A stretch of DNA of 64,000 nucleotides from Halorarius halobius (GTDB lineage: Archaea; Halobacteriota; Halobacteria; Halobacteriales; Haloarculaceae). Of this stretch, positions 33,192 to 41,368 are shown piece after piece. Position numbers and translations under genes: made by a program. Every line of letters starts with the position of its first letter. Position 1 is the stretch's first letter. The DNA is taken from NCBI RefSeq assembly GCF_024298865.1, contig NZ_CP101161.1, positions 1,757,227 through 1,821,226 on the forward strand, in the 5' to 3' direction. A model generated the notes under the pieces. The model made no database searches, was not told the origin of the DNA, and worked only from the letters and a program-made list of their open reading frames with translations.

Positions 33192-33641
33192 ATGGGTCTC
33201 GACGTCGAACCCCCCACGCCCCCCGACCTGACGAACCGGCCGCTACCGGCCGACCTCGACCCCGCCGAGGAGGTCGACGAGACGACGGACCTCCGGCGCG
33301 AGGAACTGGAGGCGGCCCTGCGGGATGGCGCCTGGAGCGAGGCGTTCCGCGAGTGGGCCGAGTACACGGACCTGGCGCCCGAGGAGTACGAGGCGGTCCG
33401 CGCGGCCGGCCTCCTCGAACAGCTCGACTTCTTCTGGCACCCGGTCGCCGAGCGGGTCCGCTACGAGGTGCCGACGGTCCCGGCCGACGTGACGGCCGAC
33501 GCCGACAGGGTCGCCGCCGAACTGTCCGACCTCGCGCGGGCGGTCGTGGAGACGCTCGCGGAGAGCTACGTCGACTGGAGCGCCGACGGCACCGACGAGT
33601 GGAGCGAGGAGACGTTCCGCGACGAACCGCCCGAGGACTGA
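33192..33641 (+). CDS. Acidic haloarchaeal protein of unknown function
   Basis: A 149-aa soluble, very acidic protein. The N-terminal part is Pro/Asp-rich (EPPTPPDLTNRPLPADLDP), the middle predicted helical (REELEAALRDGAWSEAFREWAEYTDLAPEEYE), the end again acidic. A TATA element TTTATT at 33162-33167 supports ATG 33192. No family recognised. Followed by another small acidic protein gene in the same orientation with its own promoter. Confidence 0.62.
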   Translation: MGLDVEPPTPPDLTNRPLPADLDPAEEVDETTDLRREELEAALRDGAWSEAFREWAEYTDLAPEEYEAVRAAGLLEQLDFFWHPVAERVRYEVPTVPADVTADADRVAAELSDLARAVVETLAESYVDWSADGTDEWSEETFRDEPPED

Positions 33642-33706
33642 CGCCGCCGGCGTTCGCCCGCGGCACCGTCCCGATTAAGGGTCGACGCGTCGTAGAGTAG
33701 GGGACC

Positions 33707-34132
33707 ATGTCCCCGACCACCGACGACCGCGAGACGGTCCGACGCGCCCGCGCCCGCCTCGACGAGTGGGTGTTCGAGGCCCGCGACCGGGCGTACGCGG
33801 AGCTGTTCGAGGGCACCGACGCGGCGGTGAGCGACGCGGAGCTCCGCCTGCTCGACCGCATCGACTCGGACCTGACGCGCCGCGGCGAGCCCGGGCTGTG
33901 GGGCGTCGACGAGTACGGCCTCGTCGAGGGCGGCGTGTTCGACGCCGGCGAGCCGCGGGTGGTCTGCACGTACCACCCCGAGATACCGTACGAGGGGTAT
34001 CGCGGCGAGGAGAGCCTCGACGAGCCGACCCGCGAACAGCTCAACGACGCGCTCTGGGAGTACTGCGAGCGGGTCGCGGCACTCCTGCAATCGGAGGTCG
34101 ACGCGTTCGTGGACGAGCCAACGGAGGAGTGA
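33707..34132 (+). CDS. Acidic haloarchaeal protein of unknown function
   Basis: A 141-aa soluble protein, mostly helical at both ends, with a central segment GEPGLWGVDEYGLVEGGVFDAGEPRVVCTYHPEIPYEGYRGEE that looks conserved and globular. It holds two cysteines but no metal motif. An AT-rich GATTAAGG at 33673-33680 lies about 30 nt upstream of the ATG, matching a leaderless promoter. Family not recognised. Confidence 0.62.
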   Translation: MSPTTDDRETVRRARARLDEWVFEARDRAYAELFEGTDAAVSDAELRLLDRIDSDLTRRGEPGLWGVDEYGLVEGGVFDAGEPRVVCTYHPEIPYEGYRGEESLDEPTREQLNDALWEYCERVAALLQSEVDAFVDEPTEE

Positions 34133-34200
34133 CCCCCCGACAGCCGACCCGGGGGGATGGGGGCGAAGCTCTTTGTGCCGGTACGTGGGAGGTCGGAGCT

Positions 34201-34587
34201 ATGGCCGACCTCTACGTCGACCAGGTCATGTCCCGTCCCGCCGAGACCGTCGCGCCCGACACGCCGGTCGGCGACGCCGCGGCGGCGATGATCGAACACG
34301 ACGTCGGCGCGCTCGTGGTCGTCGACGACGGGCTTGCGGGGCTTCTCACCGCGACCGACTTCGTCCTGCAGGCCCGCGACGGGTCGGCGTCGCCGGACGC
34401 CACTGTCGGCGAGTGGATGCGGACCGACGTGGTCACCGCCGAGCGGCGCGACCCCGTTCACGAGGTGGCCGACGTGATGCTCGACCGGCTTATCCACCAC
34501 GTCCCGGTAGTCGACGGCGACGAGGTGGTCGGGATGGTGACGACGCTGGACCTGACGGCGGTGCTGGCGCGGCGACTACGGCCCTGA
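34201..34587 (+). CDS. Two-CBS-domain protein
   Basis: A 128-aa protein made of two CBS motifs: DQVMSRPAETVAPDTPVGDA to LLTATDFVL, and VGEWMRTDVVTAERRDPVHE to GMVTTLDLTAVL. CBS pairs bind adenosyl ligands (AMP, ATP, SAM) and regulate partner proteins, often by dimerising. No catalytic domain is attached, so it must act on another protein in trans. It ends 142 nt before the convergent luciferase-like gene; that gap holds nothing evident. Confidence 0.85.
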   Translation: MADLYVDQVMSRPAETVAPDTPVGDAAAAMIEHDVGALVVVDDGLAGLLTATDFVLQARDGSASPDATVGEWMRTDVVTAERRDPVHEVADVMLDRLIHHVPVVDGDEVVGMVTTLDLTAVLARRLRP

Positions 34588-34729
34588 GTCAGGAACGAGC
34601 GCCGGACGTGGTCAGCCACCCCGCGAAGTCGGTTGGCCCGATGCGGAGCGCCATCGGCCGACAGCGTGGCCCACGACCGATGCGACTCGGGCCACCCAGC
34701 CCGCTCGGAGCCGACACCCGACCCGGCCG

Positions 34730-35758
<1,029 letters not shown>

Positions 35759-35849
35759 GCCTCGCCTCGGTGGGTCGGCGAGAAAACGGTTGGGCTCGGC
35801 GAACCGGAGACGGATTTCGGCTGGCCTAAAAACCGAAAACGTCTTTGTG

Positions 35850-35867
35850 ATTTAGGCTAGCCTAAAT
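35850..35867. promoter_or_regulatory. Iron-box palindrome ATTTAGGCTAGCCTAAAT
   Basis: A perfect 18-bp palindrome of the DtxR/IdeR/SirR operator type, 3 nt upstream of the ATG at 35871. A further CCTAAA half-site lies at 35825-35830. The same arms recur at 38248-38263. A DtxR-family gene lies 1.1 kb downstream, so this is probably its operator. Confidence 0.75.
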
Positions 35868-35870
35868 TCC

Positions 35871-36050
35871 ATGAACCGCACACCCACGCGCCGCGGGGGG
35901 TCGACGCGACGCTCCGGGCGTCACGGACGACGCGCCGCCGCTCGGTCGAGCCGTCCGTCGCTCGCTCGCCTCGTGACCGACGGACAGCGTCGTGGCACGG
36001 GTCGTCTCGGGCCGTCGCGACTGCCAGACGGGTGGTCGCCGTGTCGGTGA
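35871..36050 (+). CDS. Possible 59-aa arginine-rich leader protein
   Basis: An open frame from the first ATG after the iron box, 59 residues, extremely Arg/Ser/Gly-rich (RRGGSTRRSGRHGRRAAARS) with no sign of the acidic composition usual in haloarchaeal proteins. It overlaps the DUF7260-like gene by 10 nt. It may be a true basic peptide, a translated leader, or simply 5' untranslated sequence of the operon. The basic composition argues against an ordinary protein. Confidence 0.3.
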   Translation: MNRTPTRRGGSTRRSGRHGRRAAARSSRPSLARLVTDGQRRGTGRLGPSRLPDGWSPCR

Positions 36051-36826
36051 CGGGCCACGTCGACCGTGCCCGGGAGCGCGTCGGCGACGAGCGGGCTGCC
36101 GTGGAGGCGAAACTGGGGGCGTTCGATGCGTTCGCCGACCGGGTCGCGGCGCTGTCGACGGAGCCGGGCGCGGCGACCTCGGGGATGGCGGCGACCACCG
36201 GACCGGTGACCGACGGCACCTCGTCGACCGAGGACGGCTGTCGGGCCATCCGACGGGCGTTCGCGGAGACGGTCCGGCCCCACAGCGTCGCGGACGTCGA
36301 CGGCGGCGAACCCCTGTTGGAGACGGTCCGTAGCGAGTTCACCGAGTCGATAGCGGTGGCGCTGGCGCCGACGACCGAGACGGCGCTGTCGCCGGCGCTC
36401 CGGGAGGCGGTCGTCTCGAAGACGGAGGAGCGGCGCGCGGAGACGGAGGTGCTGGTTCGGGCGCTCGACCGCGAACGGTCACAGCTCGACGCCGCCGCGG
36501 ACACCGTCGACGGGATAACGGCGTGGATGACCGACGCCGACGAGACGCCGCTGTCGAGCCTCGGGTTCGAGCCGCTCCGGCGCCGCCACGACGCGCTCGC
36601 TGACCACCGTGACCGGCTGGAGACGCTCGCGAGCGAGCGGCAGGCGTTCCTCCGCGGGGCGACGAGCCGGGGGAGCGACGCGGGCGTGAGCCACCGGAGC
36701 CTCGTCCCGTATCTCTACGGCGAGTTCCCGGTCGACCACCCGGTGTTGGCGACCGTTACTCGCCTCGATTCGGTCTGCCGTGACTGCCAGCGAGCGGTCC
36801 GCGCTCACCTGTCGAGGAGGGCCTGA
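36041..36826 (+). CDS. DUF7260-like coiled-coil protein
   Basis: A 261-aa, mainly helical protein. It opens with SVTGHVDRARERVGDERAAVEAKLGAFDAF and carries long charged helices (EERRAETEVLVRALDRERSQLDAAAD; RHDALADHRDRLETLASERQAF), a coiled-coil pattern, and one cysteine pair near the end (CRDCQRAVRAHL). I recall this layout from the haloarchaeal DUF7260 family, whose function is unknown. GTG 36041 is preferred because the family pattern begins there; GTG 36032 is also possible. It follows the iron box and leads the operon that contains the DtxR-family gene. Confidence 0.65.
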   Translation: MSVTGHVDRARERVGDERAAVEAKLGAFDAFADRVAALSTEPGAATSGMAATTGPVTDGTSSTEDGCRAIRRAFAETVRPHSVADVDGGEPLLETVRSEFTESIAVALAPTTETALSPALREAVVSKTEERRAETEVLVRALDRERSQLDAAADTVDGITAWMTDADETPLSSLGFEPLRRRHDALADHRDRLETLASERQAFLRGATSRGSDAGVSHRSLVPYLYGEFPVDHPVLATVTRLDSVCRDCQRAVRAHLSRRA

Positions 36827-36830
36827 ACCG

Positions 36831-36944
36831 ATGGTGCCGAGACGGACCCGAGCCCAGGTCTGGGCGGACGTGTATCGCGGGCTGTTCGGTGCCGACGACG
36901 AGTCGGACGGGGACCGCGAGGCCGACGACGGGACAGAGGAGTGA
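36831..36944 (+). CDS. 37-aa acidic small protein in the DtxR operon
   Basis: An ATG 4 nt after the DUF7260-like stop opens a 37-codon frame: basic start MVPRRTRAQVWADVYRGLFG, then a strongly acidic tail (DDESDGDREADDGTEE). This half-basic, half-acidic design and tight packing into the operon are typical of true haloarchaeal small proteins. No family known to me. Confidence 0.5.
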   Translation: MVPRRTRAQVWADVYRGLFGADDESDGDREADDGTEE

Positions 36945-36996
36945 TGGGGACGCGTCCCCGCCGACGCCCGACAGCGCGGCGTTGTCCCGTCTCCCG

Positions 36997-37362
36997 ATGA
37001 GCGACGCGTCGCGCTACCTGCTCGTGGTGTACCGGGCACAGCGACGGGACGGCGCGCCCGTCCCGACGGGCCACGTCGCGGACGCCGTCGGCCGGTCGCC
37101 GGCCGCGACGACGGAGATGCTCCAGCGGCTCGACGAGCGGGGGCTCGTCGCCCACGAACCGTACGAGGGGGTCGCGCTGACGCCCGACGGCGAGGACGCG
37201 GCCGCCGACCTCCAGGAGTCGTACCGGACGCTGTCGCGGTTCTTCGAGGAGGTGCTCGGCCTGGACGACCACGACGAGGAGGCGATGCGGGTCGCGGGGA
37301 CGGTCAGCCCGGCGGTCGCCGAGCGGCTGGCGGCGACGCTACTGTCCGAGGACGGGACGTGA
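36997..37362 (+). CDS. DtxR-family metal-dependent regulator, short form
   Basis: A 121-aa regulator. The winged helix ASRYLLVVYRAQRRDGAPVP, HVADAVGRSPAATTEMLQRL, DERGLVAHEPYEGVALTPDG matches the N-terminal DNA-binding domain of DtxR/IdeR/MntR. Then comes the start of the dimerisation domain (ESYRTLSRFFEEVLGLDDHDEEAMRVAGTVSPAVAERL). It lacks the SH3-like third domain, and the usual metal-ligand HxxxE block reads YRTLSRFFEE, so metal binding may differ. It lies in an operon behind an iron box and near dps; regulation of both by iron is likely. Start ATG 36997 matches the family start. Confidence 0.8.
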   Translation: MSDASRYLLVVYRAQRRDGAPVPTGHVADAVGRSPAATTEMLQRLDERGLVAHEPYEGVALTPDGEDAAADLQESYRTLSRFFEEVLGLDDHDEEAMRVAGTVSPAVAERLAATLLSEDGT

Positions 37363-37370
37363 CTTCGGGG

Positions 37371-37387
37371 GTGTGATACGCTCACAC
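37371..37387. promoter_or_regulatory. GTGTGA-N5-TCACAC palindrome
   Basis: Inverted repeat with 6-bp arms between the DtxR-family gene stop and the methyltransferase start (46 nt upstream of it). Possibly an operator or small hairpin; no partner protein is suggested by the sequence. Confidence 0.35.
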
Positions 37388-37432
37388 GCCGCCGACACGA
37401 CTTTGCCGACCGCCCGCGTCCGTCCGGGACCG

Positions 37433-38194
37433 ATGGAACTCGACGGCGTCATCCGTGACCTCCGCGAGGACCCGCATCGCCAGCGGGAGTTCTACGAGTA
37501 TCCCGAGCTGTACGAGTTCTTCCAGTCGCGGGTGGTCGACCGCGACGCACAGGTCGGCCTGCTGGAGCGGTTCGAACCCGCCGACACCGAGCGCGTCCTC
37601 GAGTTCGGCTGTGGCGCGGGGCCGCTTCTGGCACGCATCGACGGCGAGTACGACGAGGTGGTCGGCGTCGACGCGAACCCGGACCTGCTCGAGATGGCCG
37701 AGCGCCGCGTGTCGACGGCGACGCTCGTGGAGGCGGACTTCACCGACTGGTCGGCCGCCGACGAGGGACAGACGTTCGACGCGGCCGCGCTGATGGGCGG
37801 CCTGCTACACCTGACTGACGACGGAGCGCTCGACGCGTTCGCGGTCAACGCCTACGAGAGCCTCCGGCCGGGCGGCGCGTTCGTCACGTTCTTCGAACCG
37901 CTCTCCGAGGCGGTCGACAACGGGAGCCGGGAGCTCCACACGGTCGAATCGGACCGCTACACGGTCGAGCGGCACGCCACGAGCGCCATCACGTCGCCGT
38001 CGGGCCACTACACCACGACGTACCTGTTCGTCATCACCGACGAGGCCCGCGACGAGGAGGCGCGCATGGGGACCGTGTTCCACGGCCGGTTCTTCGCGGC
38101 TGGCCGGCTCCGCGAGGCGTTCGCAGACGCCGGGTTCGAGACGACCGAGATCCACGAGGGCGCGGGGCCGACGGTGTTCCACGCGAGGCGGTGA
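37433..38194 (+). CDS. Class I SAM-dependent methyltransferase
   Basis: A 253-aa methyltransferase. SAM-binding motif I is RVLEFGCGAGPLLARID; motif II VVGVDANPDLLEMAERR; then EADFTDW and a FDAAALMGGLLHLTDDGALDAF motif IV region. The N-terminal 45 residues (DLREDPHRQREFYEYPELYEFFQ) are the lid. The substrate is unknown; similar haloarchaeal genes are annotated only as methyltransferases. It lies 70 nt behind the DtxR-family gene and ahead of the second iron box. Start ATG 37433 is the first that precedes the lid; longer reading would cross the palindrome. Confidence 0.85.
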   Translation: MELDGVIRDLREDPHRQREFYEYPELYEFFQSRVVDRDAQVGLLERFEPADTERVLEFGCGAGPLLARIDGEYDEVVGVDANPDLLEMAERRVSTATLVEADFTDWSAADEGQTFDAAALMGGLLHLTDDGALDAFAVNAYESLRPGGAFVTFFEPLSEAVDNGSRELHTVESDRYTVERHATSAITSPSGHYTTTYLFVITDEARDEEARMGTVFHGRFFAAGRLREAFADAGFETTEIHEGAGPTVFHARR

Positions 38195-38247
38195 GCGGTG
38201 CGGGTTGCGAGGCTCGCCCCGACTGCCGCGAACCGCACGCTTTTTGT

Positions 38248-38263
38248 TTTAGGTATGCCTAAA
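38248..38263. promoter_or_regulatory. Iron-box TTTAGGTATGCCTAAA
   Basis: Second DtxR-type operator, with arms TTTAGG and CCTAAA identical to those at 35851-35866 and only the centre differing. It ends 8 nt before the ATG at 38272, so bound repressor would cover the transcription start. Confidence 0.72.
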
Positions 38264-38271
38264 CGAACTCG

Positions 38272-38439
38272 ATGGCCGCAGGCACGCAGTCGTATCCCAC
38301 CACCGTTCCGGAGGAAGAACCGGCGGACACACCCGAACTGTCCGTCTGTGAGACCTCGCCCGGCACGTCGGTGTTCCTGGAGGCGGGCAACACCGACGGC
38401 TGGATCGCGAGCGACGTGACCGTGGAGGTGACCCGATAG
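38272..38439 (+). CDS. 55-aa conserved-type small acidic protein
   Basis: A 55-aa protein directly behind the second iron box: acidic start (PEEEPADTPEL), then LSVCETSPGTSVFLEAGNTDGWIASD, which resembles small haloarchaeal proteins I know only as uncharacterised (DUF7331-like). One cysteine. It is separated by one nt from the amphi-Trp gene, so the two form an operon that would be iron-controlled. Confidence 0.62.
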   Translation: MAAGTQSYPTTVPEEEPADTPELSVCETSPGTSVFLEAGNTDGWIASDVTVEVTR

Positions 38440-38440
38440 C

Positions 38441-38743
38441 ATGGCCGACGCCGACGCCGGGGACGACCCCGAATCGGACCGGACGACCATCAGGACGGGC
38501 CGCGACTTCGAGCGGGAGTTCCGCGTCGACGCGAGCGAGGCCGGCGAGTTCCTCGTCGCGCTGGGCGAGCAGTTGCGCGACGACGACGAGCTGACCATCG
38601 TGACCGACGAGTGGGAACTGCCGTTCGCATTCGGCTCGCCGGCGCACCTCGAGATCGACTTCGACGGCGTGGGGGACCCGGCACTGGAGATCGAACTGGA
38701 ACTGCCGGGGCGCACCGACGACACCGCGCCCGACATCGAGTAG
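38441..38743 (+). CDS. amphi-Trp domain protein
   Basis: A 100-aa acidic protein with the amphi-Trp pattern: FEREFRVDASEAGEFLVALGEQLRDDDELTIVTDEWELPFAF, then LEIDFDGVGDPALEIELEL. The domain is a small alpha/beta fold of unknown function, common in haloarchaea and often near stress genes. It is cotranscribed with the 55-aa gene behind the second iron box and ends 4 nt from the convergent dps gene. Confidence 0.72.
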   Translation: MADADAGDDPESDRTTIRTGRDFEREFRVDASEAGEFLVALGEQLRDDDELTIVTDEWELPFAFGSPAHLEIDFDGVGDPALEIELELPGRTDDTAPDIE

Positions 38744-38747
38744 CCGC

Positions 38748-39293
38748 TCAGTTCAGTGCCGATTCGGTGACGAGCGTGTCGCCTTCGAGGTAGTGGTCGA
38801 TGACGTGGGCGTGTTCCTCGACGTCCTCGAGTTGCTCGCGGAGCATCTCCGCGGTGGTGTAGTCGCCGAGCCCCTCCGCGAGCTCGACGTGCTCGCGGTA
38901 GCTCTCGATGATGTCACCGTACATCTCCAGGTCGTTCGCCAGCGAGGTCCGGATGTCGTACACGTCCTCGTCCTCGGGCTCGACCGTCGCCGCCTCCGTG
39001 AGCGCGGACATGCTGGCGTGGGGGACGCCGCCGAGCGCCTGGGCCCGCTCGGCGAGCTCGTCGGCCGCCGCCTCGATCTCCTCGTACGCCTCCTGGAGGA
39101 ACACGTGGATGTCGAGGTGTTCGGCCCCCTCGACGTTCCAGTGGTGCTTGTGGAGCTGGTGGTAGAGGACGTACGCGTCCGCGAGGTCGGTGTTCAGCGC
39201 CTCGATTATCTGTTCGGCCTTCTCCTCGTCGAGCCGGACCGGGTTCTCGCCGACCGTTCCTGCCTCCTGTCTGACCGTCTTCTGGGTGCTCAT
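38748..39293 (-). CDS. dps: Dps-type ferritin (DNA-protecting, iron-storing)
   Basis: A 181-aa ferritin-like protein that would oxidise and store iron as dodecamers and protect DNA from hydroxyl radicals. The ferroxidase-site helices are clear: LYHQLHKHHWNVEGAEHLDIH gives the His residues and FLQEAYEEIEAAADELAERA the Asp/Glu partners, the arrangement of the DpsA group known from Halobacterium. The start at 39293 is chosen because GGAGGTGAG, a strong ribosome-binding sequence, lies directly before it and the leading residues are the usual N-terminal tail. On the minus strand an ATTTTTAGGC half iron-box lies about 65 nt upstream. Confidence 0.9.
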   Translation of the reverse strand: MSTQKTVRQEAGTVGENPVRLDEEKAEQIIEALNTDLADAYVLYHQLHKHHWNVEGAEHLDIHVFLQEAYEEIEAAADELAERAQALGGVPHASMSALTEAATVEPEDEDVYDIRTSLANDLEMYGDIIESYREHVELAEGLGDYTTAEMLREQLEDVEEHAHVIDHYLEGDTLVTESALN

Positions 39294-39533
39294 CTCACCT
39301 CCGGATAGGCCCGCTACTGCCTTATAACTTTTCAATACTCAGACAATTTTTCGCACTGCCTAAAAATCACCAGAACGTCGTGGAGAACGGTGTTCGGTGC
39401 ACTCCCGCGAAGAACTGGTAATATATCTGCTATTATCCGTGGCCTGCTGATAGGTAGCGGTCTCGCCCCGATGCCGGGTCGGGCGGCGCCACGGTCCCCC
39501 GGGGTGGTCGTGGTCCAGGGCGGCCGCGACAGC
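39294..39533. other. dps promoter region and adjoining gap
   Basis: The left part holds the dps promoter (minus strand): a ribosome-binding site, an AAGTTATAAGG TATA element (about 39320-39330) and the ATTTTTAGGC half iron-box (about 39358-39367). The right part has a second AT-rich patch (39418-39438, TAATATATC then TATTATCC) with no gene attached on either strand; a short RNA could start there. Nothing else is evident. Confidence 0.45.
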
Positions 39534-40679
39534 TCACCCGCGAAGCGCCTCGACCGGTCGCTCGCGGGCGGCCTTCCAGGCGGGGTACAGCCCCGAGAGG
39601 ACGCTCGTCAGCACGCCGAACAGAAGCGCCGCGGCGTAGTAGACGACGTTGCCGGGCTGGAGCGCCTGGAGCGGGTCGCCGAGCGCGAACTGCGCGATGA
39701 CCGCGCCGGCGCCGACGCTGACGGCGACGCCGACGACGCCGCCCACCACTCCCAGCAGCATCGCCTCCGTCAGCAGTATCTTCAACACGTCGCGCCGCTG
39801 GTAGCCGACCGCCCGGAGGACGCCGATTTCGCCCCGGCGCTCGATGGTGGACATCAGCATCACGTTGAGGATGCTGACGCCGGCGACCAGAAGCGAGATG
39901 GAGCCGATACCGATGAGGAACAGCGAGAGCGTGTCGAAAAAGGAGCCTATTTGCTCGGTTATCTGCGAGAACTCGAACACGCTGACCCGCTCGGTGCGGT
40001 CGTTGAGGTCCTCGCGGATAGCCTGGGCGGTGGCGTTGGCGCTCTCGCCGGTCTCGGCCTGGACGACGACCTGCTGGTAGCCCGACCGGTTGATGGCGCT
40101 GGGCGGCACGACGACGGCGTTGCTGACGCTCACCGGCGAGAAGCCGCTCTGTGACTCCAGCACCGCCCGCACCCGGTAGGTCCGGTTGTCGACGGTGATG
40201 CTGTTGCCCGCGCTGACGCCGAGCGACTCGGCGAGCCCCGAGCCGACGAGCGCGCCGTTTCGCAACGGGTCGGGGATGCGGCCCTCGCTGGCGGCGTACG
40301 CGTCACCCGGGTTGGCGATGCCGTAGGCGGTGGCGAACGTCGTCTGGCCGCCGTAGACGACGGTCGCCTGCGTCTGTTTCAGCGGCACGACCGCCGCGTC
40401 ACCGGCCGCCCGCTCGATGGCGCGGACGTCGCGCTCGGTCAGCGTGCGGACGCCCTCCTCGGCGTTCGGCGAGACGATGAGCTGGTTGCCGATGTCGCCC
40501 AGCGAGCCGACCGCGGCCGTCTGGAGGACGGAGCCGAACACGCCCAGCGAGGCGATGGCGACGACGCCGATGACGATGCCCAGCATCGCCAGTGCGGTCC
40601 GTGCGGTCGTCCGCGAGAGGTTGCGCCGCGCCATCAACAGCGTCGGATACCGCCGGTACAGCGCGTCGACGAGACTCAT
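39534..40679 (-). CDS. MacB/FtsX-type ABC transporter permease
   Basis: A 381-aa permease. One helix at the N-terminus (TARTALAMLGIVIGVVAIASL), a large external domain (residues about 45-250, MacB periplasmic-core-like with GQTTFATAYGIANPGD and SGFSPVSVSNAVVVPPSAI), then three helices at the C-terminus (GIGSISLLVAGVSILNVMLM; EIGVLRAVGYQRRDVLKIL is the coupling segment). Such systems extrude lipids, peptides or drugs, or detach lipoproteins. ATGA overlap with the ATPase gene upstream. It is last gene of a four-gene operon with ATPase, exported beta protein and Yip1-like protein. Confidence 0.9.
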   Translation of the reverse strand: MSLVDALYRRYPTLLMARRNLSRTTARTALAMLGIVIGVVAIASLGVFGSVLQTAAVGSLGDIGNQLIVSPNAEEGVRTLTERDVRAIERAAGDAAVVPLKQTQATVVYGGQTTFATAYGIANPGDAYAASEGRIPDPLRNGALVGSGLAESLGVSAGNSITVDNRTYRVRAVLESQSGFSPVSVSNAVVVPPSAINRSGYQQVVVQAETGESANATAQAIREDLNDRTERVSVFEFSQITEQIGSFFDTLSLFLIGIGSISLLVAGVSILNVMLMSTIERRGEIGVLRAVGYQRRDVLKILLTEAMLLGVVGGVVGVAVSVGAGAVIAQFALGDPLQALQPGNVVYYAAALLFGVLTSVLSGLYPAWKAARERPVEALRG

Positions 40680-41368
40680 CGCTGGAGCACGCCGTCGACT
40701 ATCTCGATGGTGCGGTCGGTGTACTCGGGCACCTGGGGGTCGTGCGTGACGGCGACGACCGCGACCCCCTCCTCGGTGATGCGCTCGAACTCCTCGAGCA
40801 CCTGCCGGCCGGTCGCCCGGTCGAGGTTGCCGGTCGGCTCGTCGGCCAACAGGAGCCGCGGCCCGTTGACGAGCGACCGCGCGATGGCGACCCGCTGTTT
40901 CTGCCCGCCGGACAGCTCCGAGGGCCGGTGTTCGAGGCGGTCGCCGAGCCCCACCCGCTCGAGCAGGTCGGTCGCCCGCTCGCGCGTCTCGGGGTCGCGG
41001 TCCAGAAGCGCCGGCACCTCGACGTTCTCCAGCGCCGTCAGCGTCGGTATCAGGTAGAAGTTCTGGAACACGAACCCGATGGTGCGTTTGCGTGCGGTCG
41101 TCTTCTTGCGGTCCGACAGCGCCGTCGCGTCCTCGCCGTCGAGCGTGATGGACCCCTCGGTCGGCTCGTCGAGCAGGCCCAGGACGTTGAGAAGCGTCGA
41201 CTTCCCGCTCCCGGAGGGGCCCATGATGGCGACGAACTCGCCGGGCTCGATGGCGACGTCGACGCCCTTCAGCGCCTCCAGATACCCCTCGCCGCTCTCG
41301 TATCGCTTGACGAGGTCGCGGGCCTCGACGACGGCCTCGCCCGTCGTCTCGAGGCCGCTAGTCGTCAC
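40676..41368 (-). CDS. MacB/LolD-type ABC transporter ATPase
   Basis: A 230-aa ATP-binding subunit with Walker A GPSGSGKST, Q-loop FVFQNFYLIPTLTALENVEVP, signature LSGGQKQRVAIARSLVN, Walker B LLLADEPTG and the H-loop VAVVAVTHD. The segment DLVKRYESGEGYLEALKGVD marks the LolD/MacB class. Start is GTG 41368, inside the last codons of the upstream gene, so translation is coupled; a further in-frame stretch upstream overlaps that gene entirely and has the wrong composition. It pairs with the permease at 39534-40679. Confidence 0.92.
   Translation of the reverse strand: MTTSGLETTGEAVVEARDLVKRYESGEGYLEALKGVDVAIEPGEFVAIMGPSGSGKSTLLNVLGLLDEPTEGSITLDGEDATALSDRKKTTARKRTIGFVFQNFYLIPTLTALENVEVPALLDRDPETRERATDLLERVGLGDRLEHRPSELSGGQKQRVAIARSLVNGPRLLLADEPTGNLDRATGRQVLEEFERITEEGVAVVAVTHDPQVPEYTDRTIEIVDGVLQR

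Noticed and set aside
35871..36050. Treating the Arg-rich frame as a firm gene
   Set aside because: Non-acidic composition and position right after the operator fit a 5' leader equally well; kept only at low confidence.
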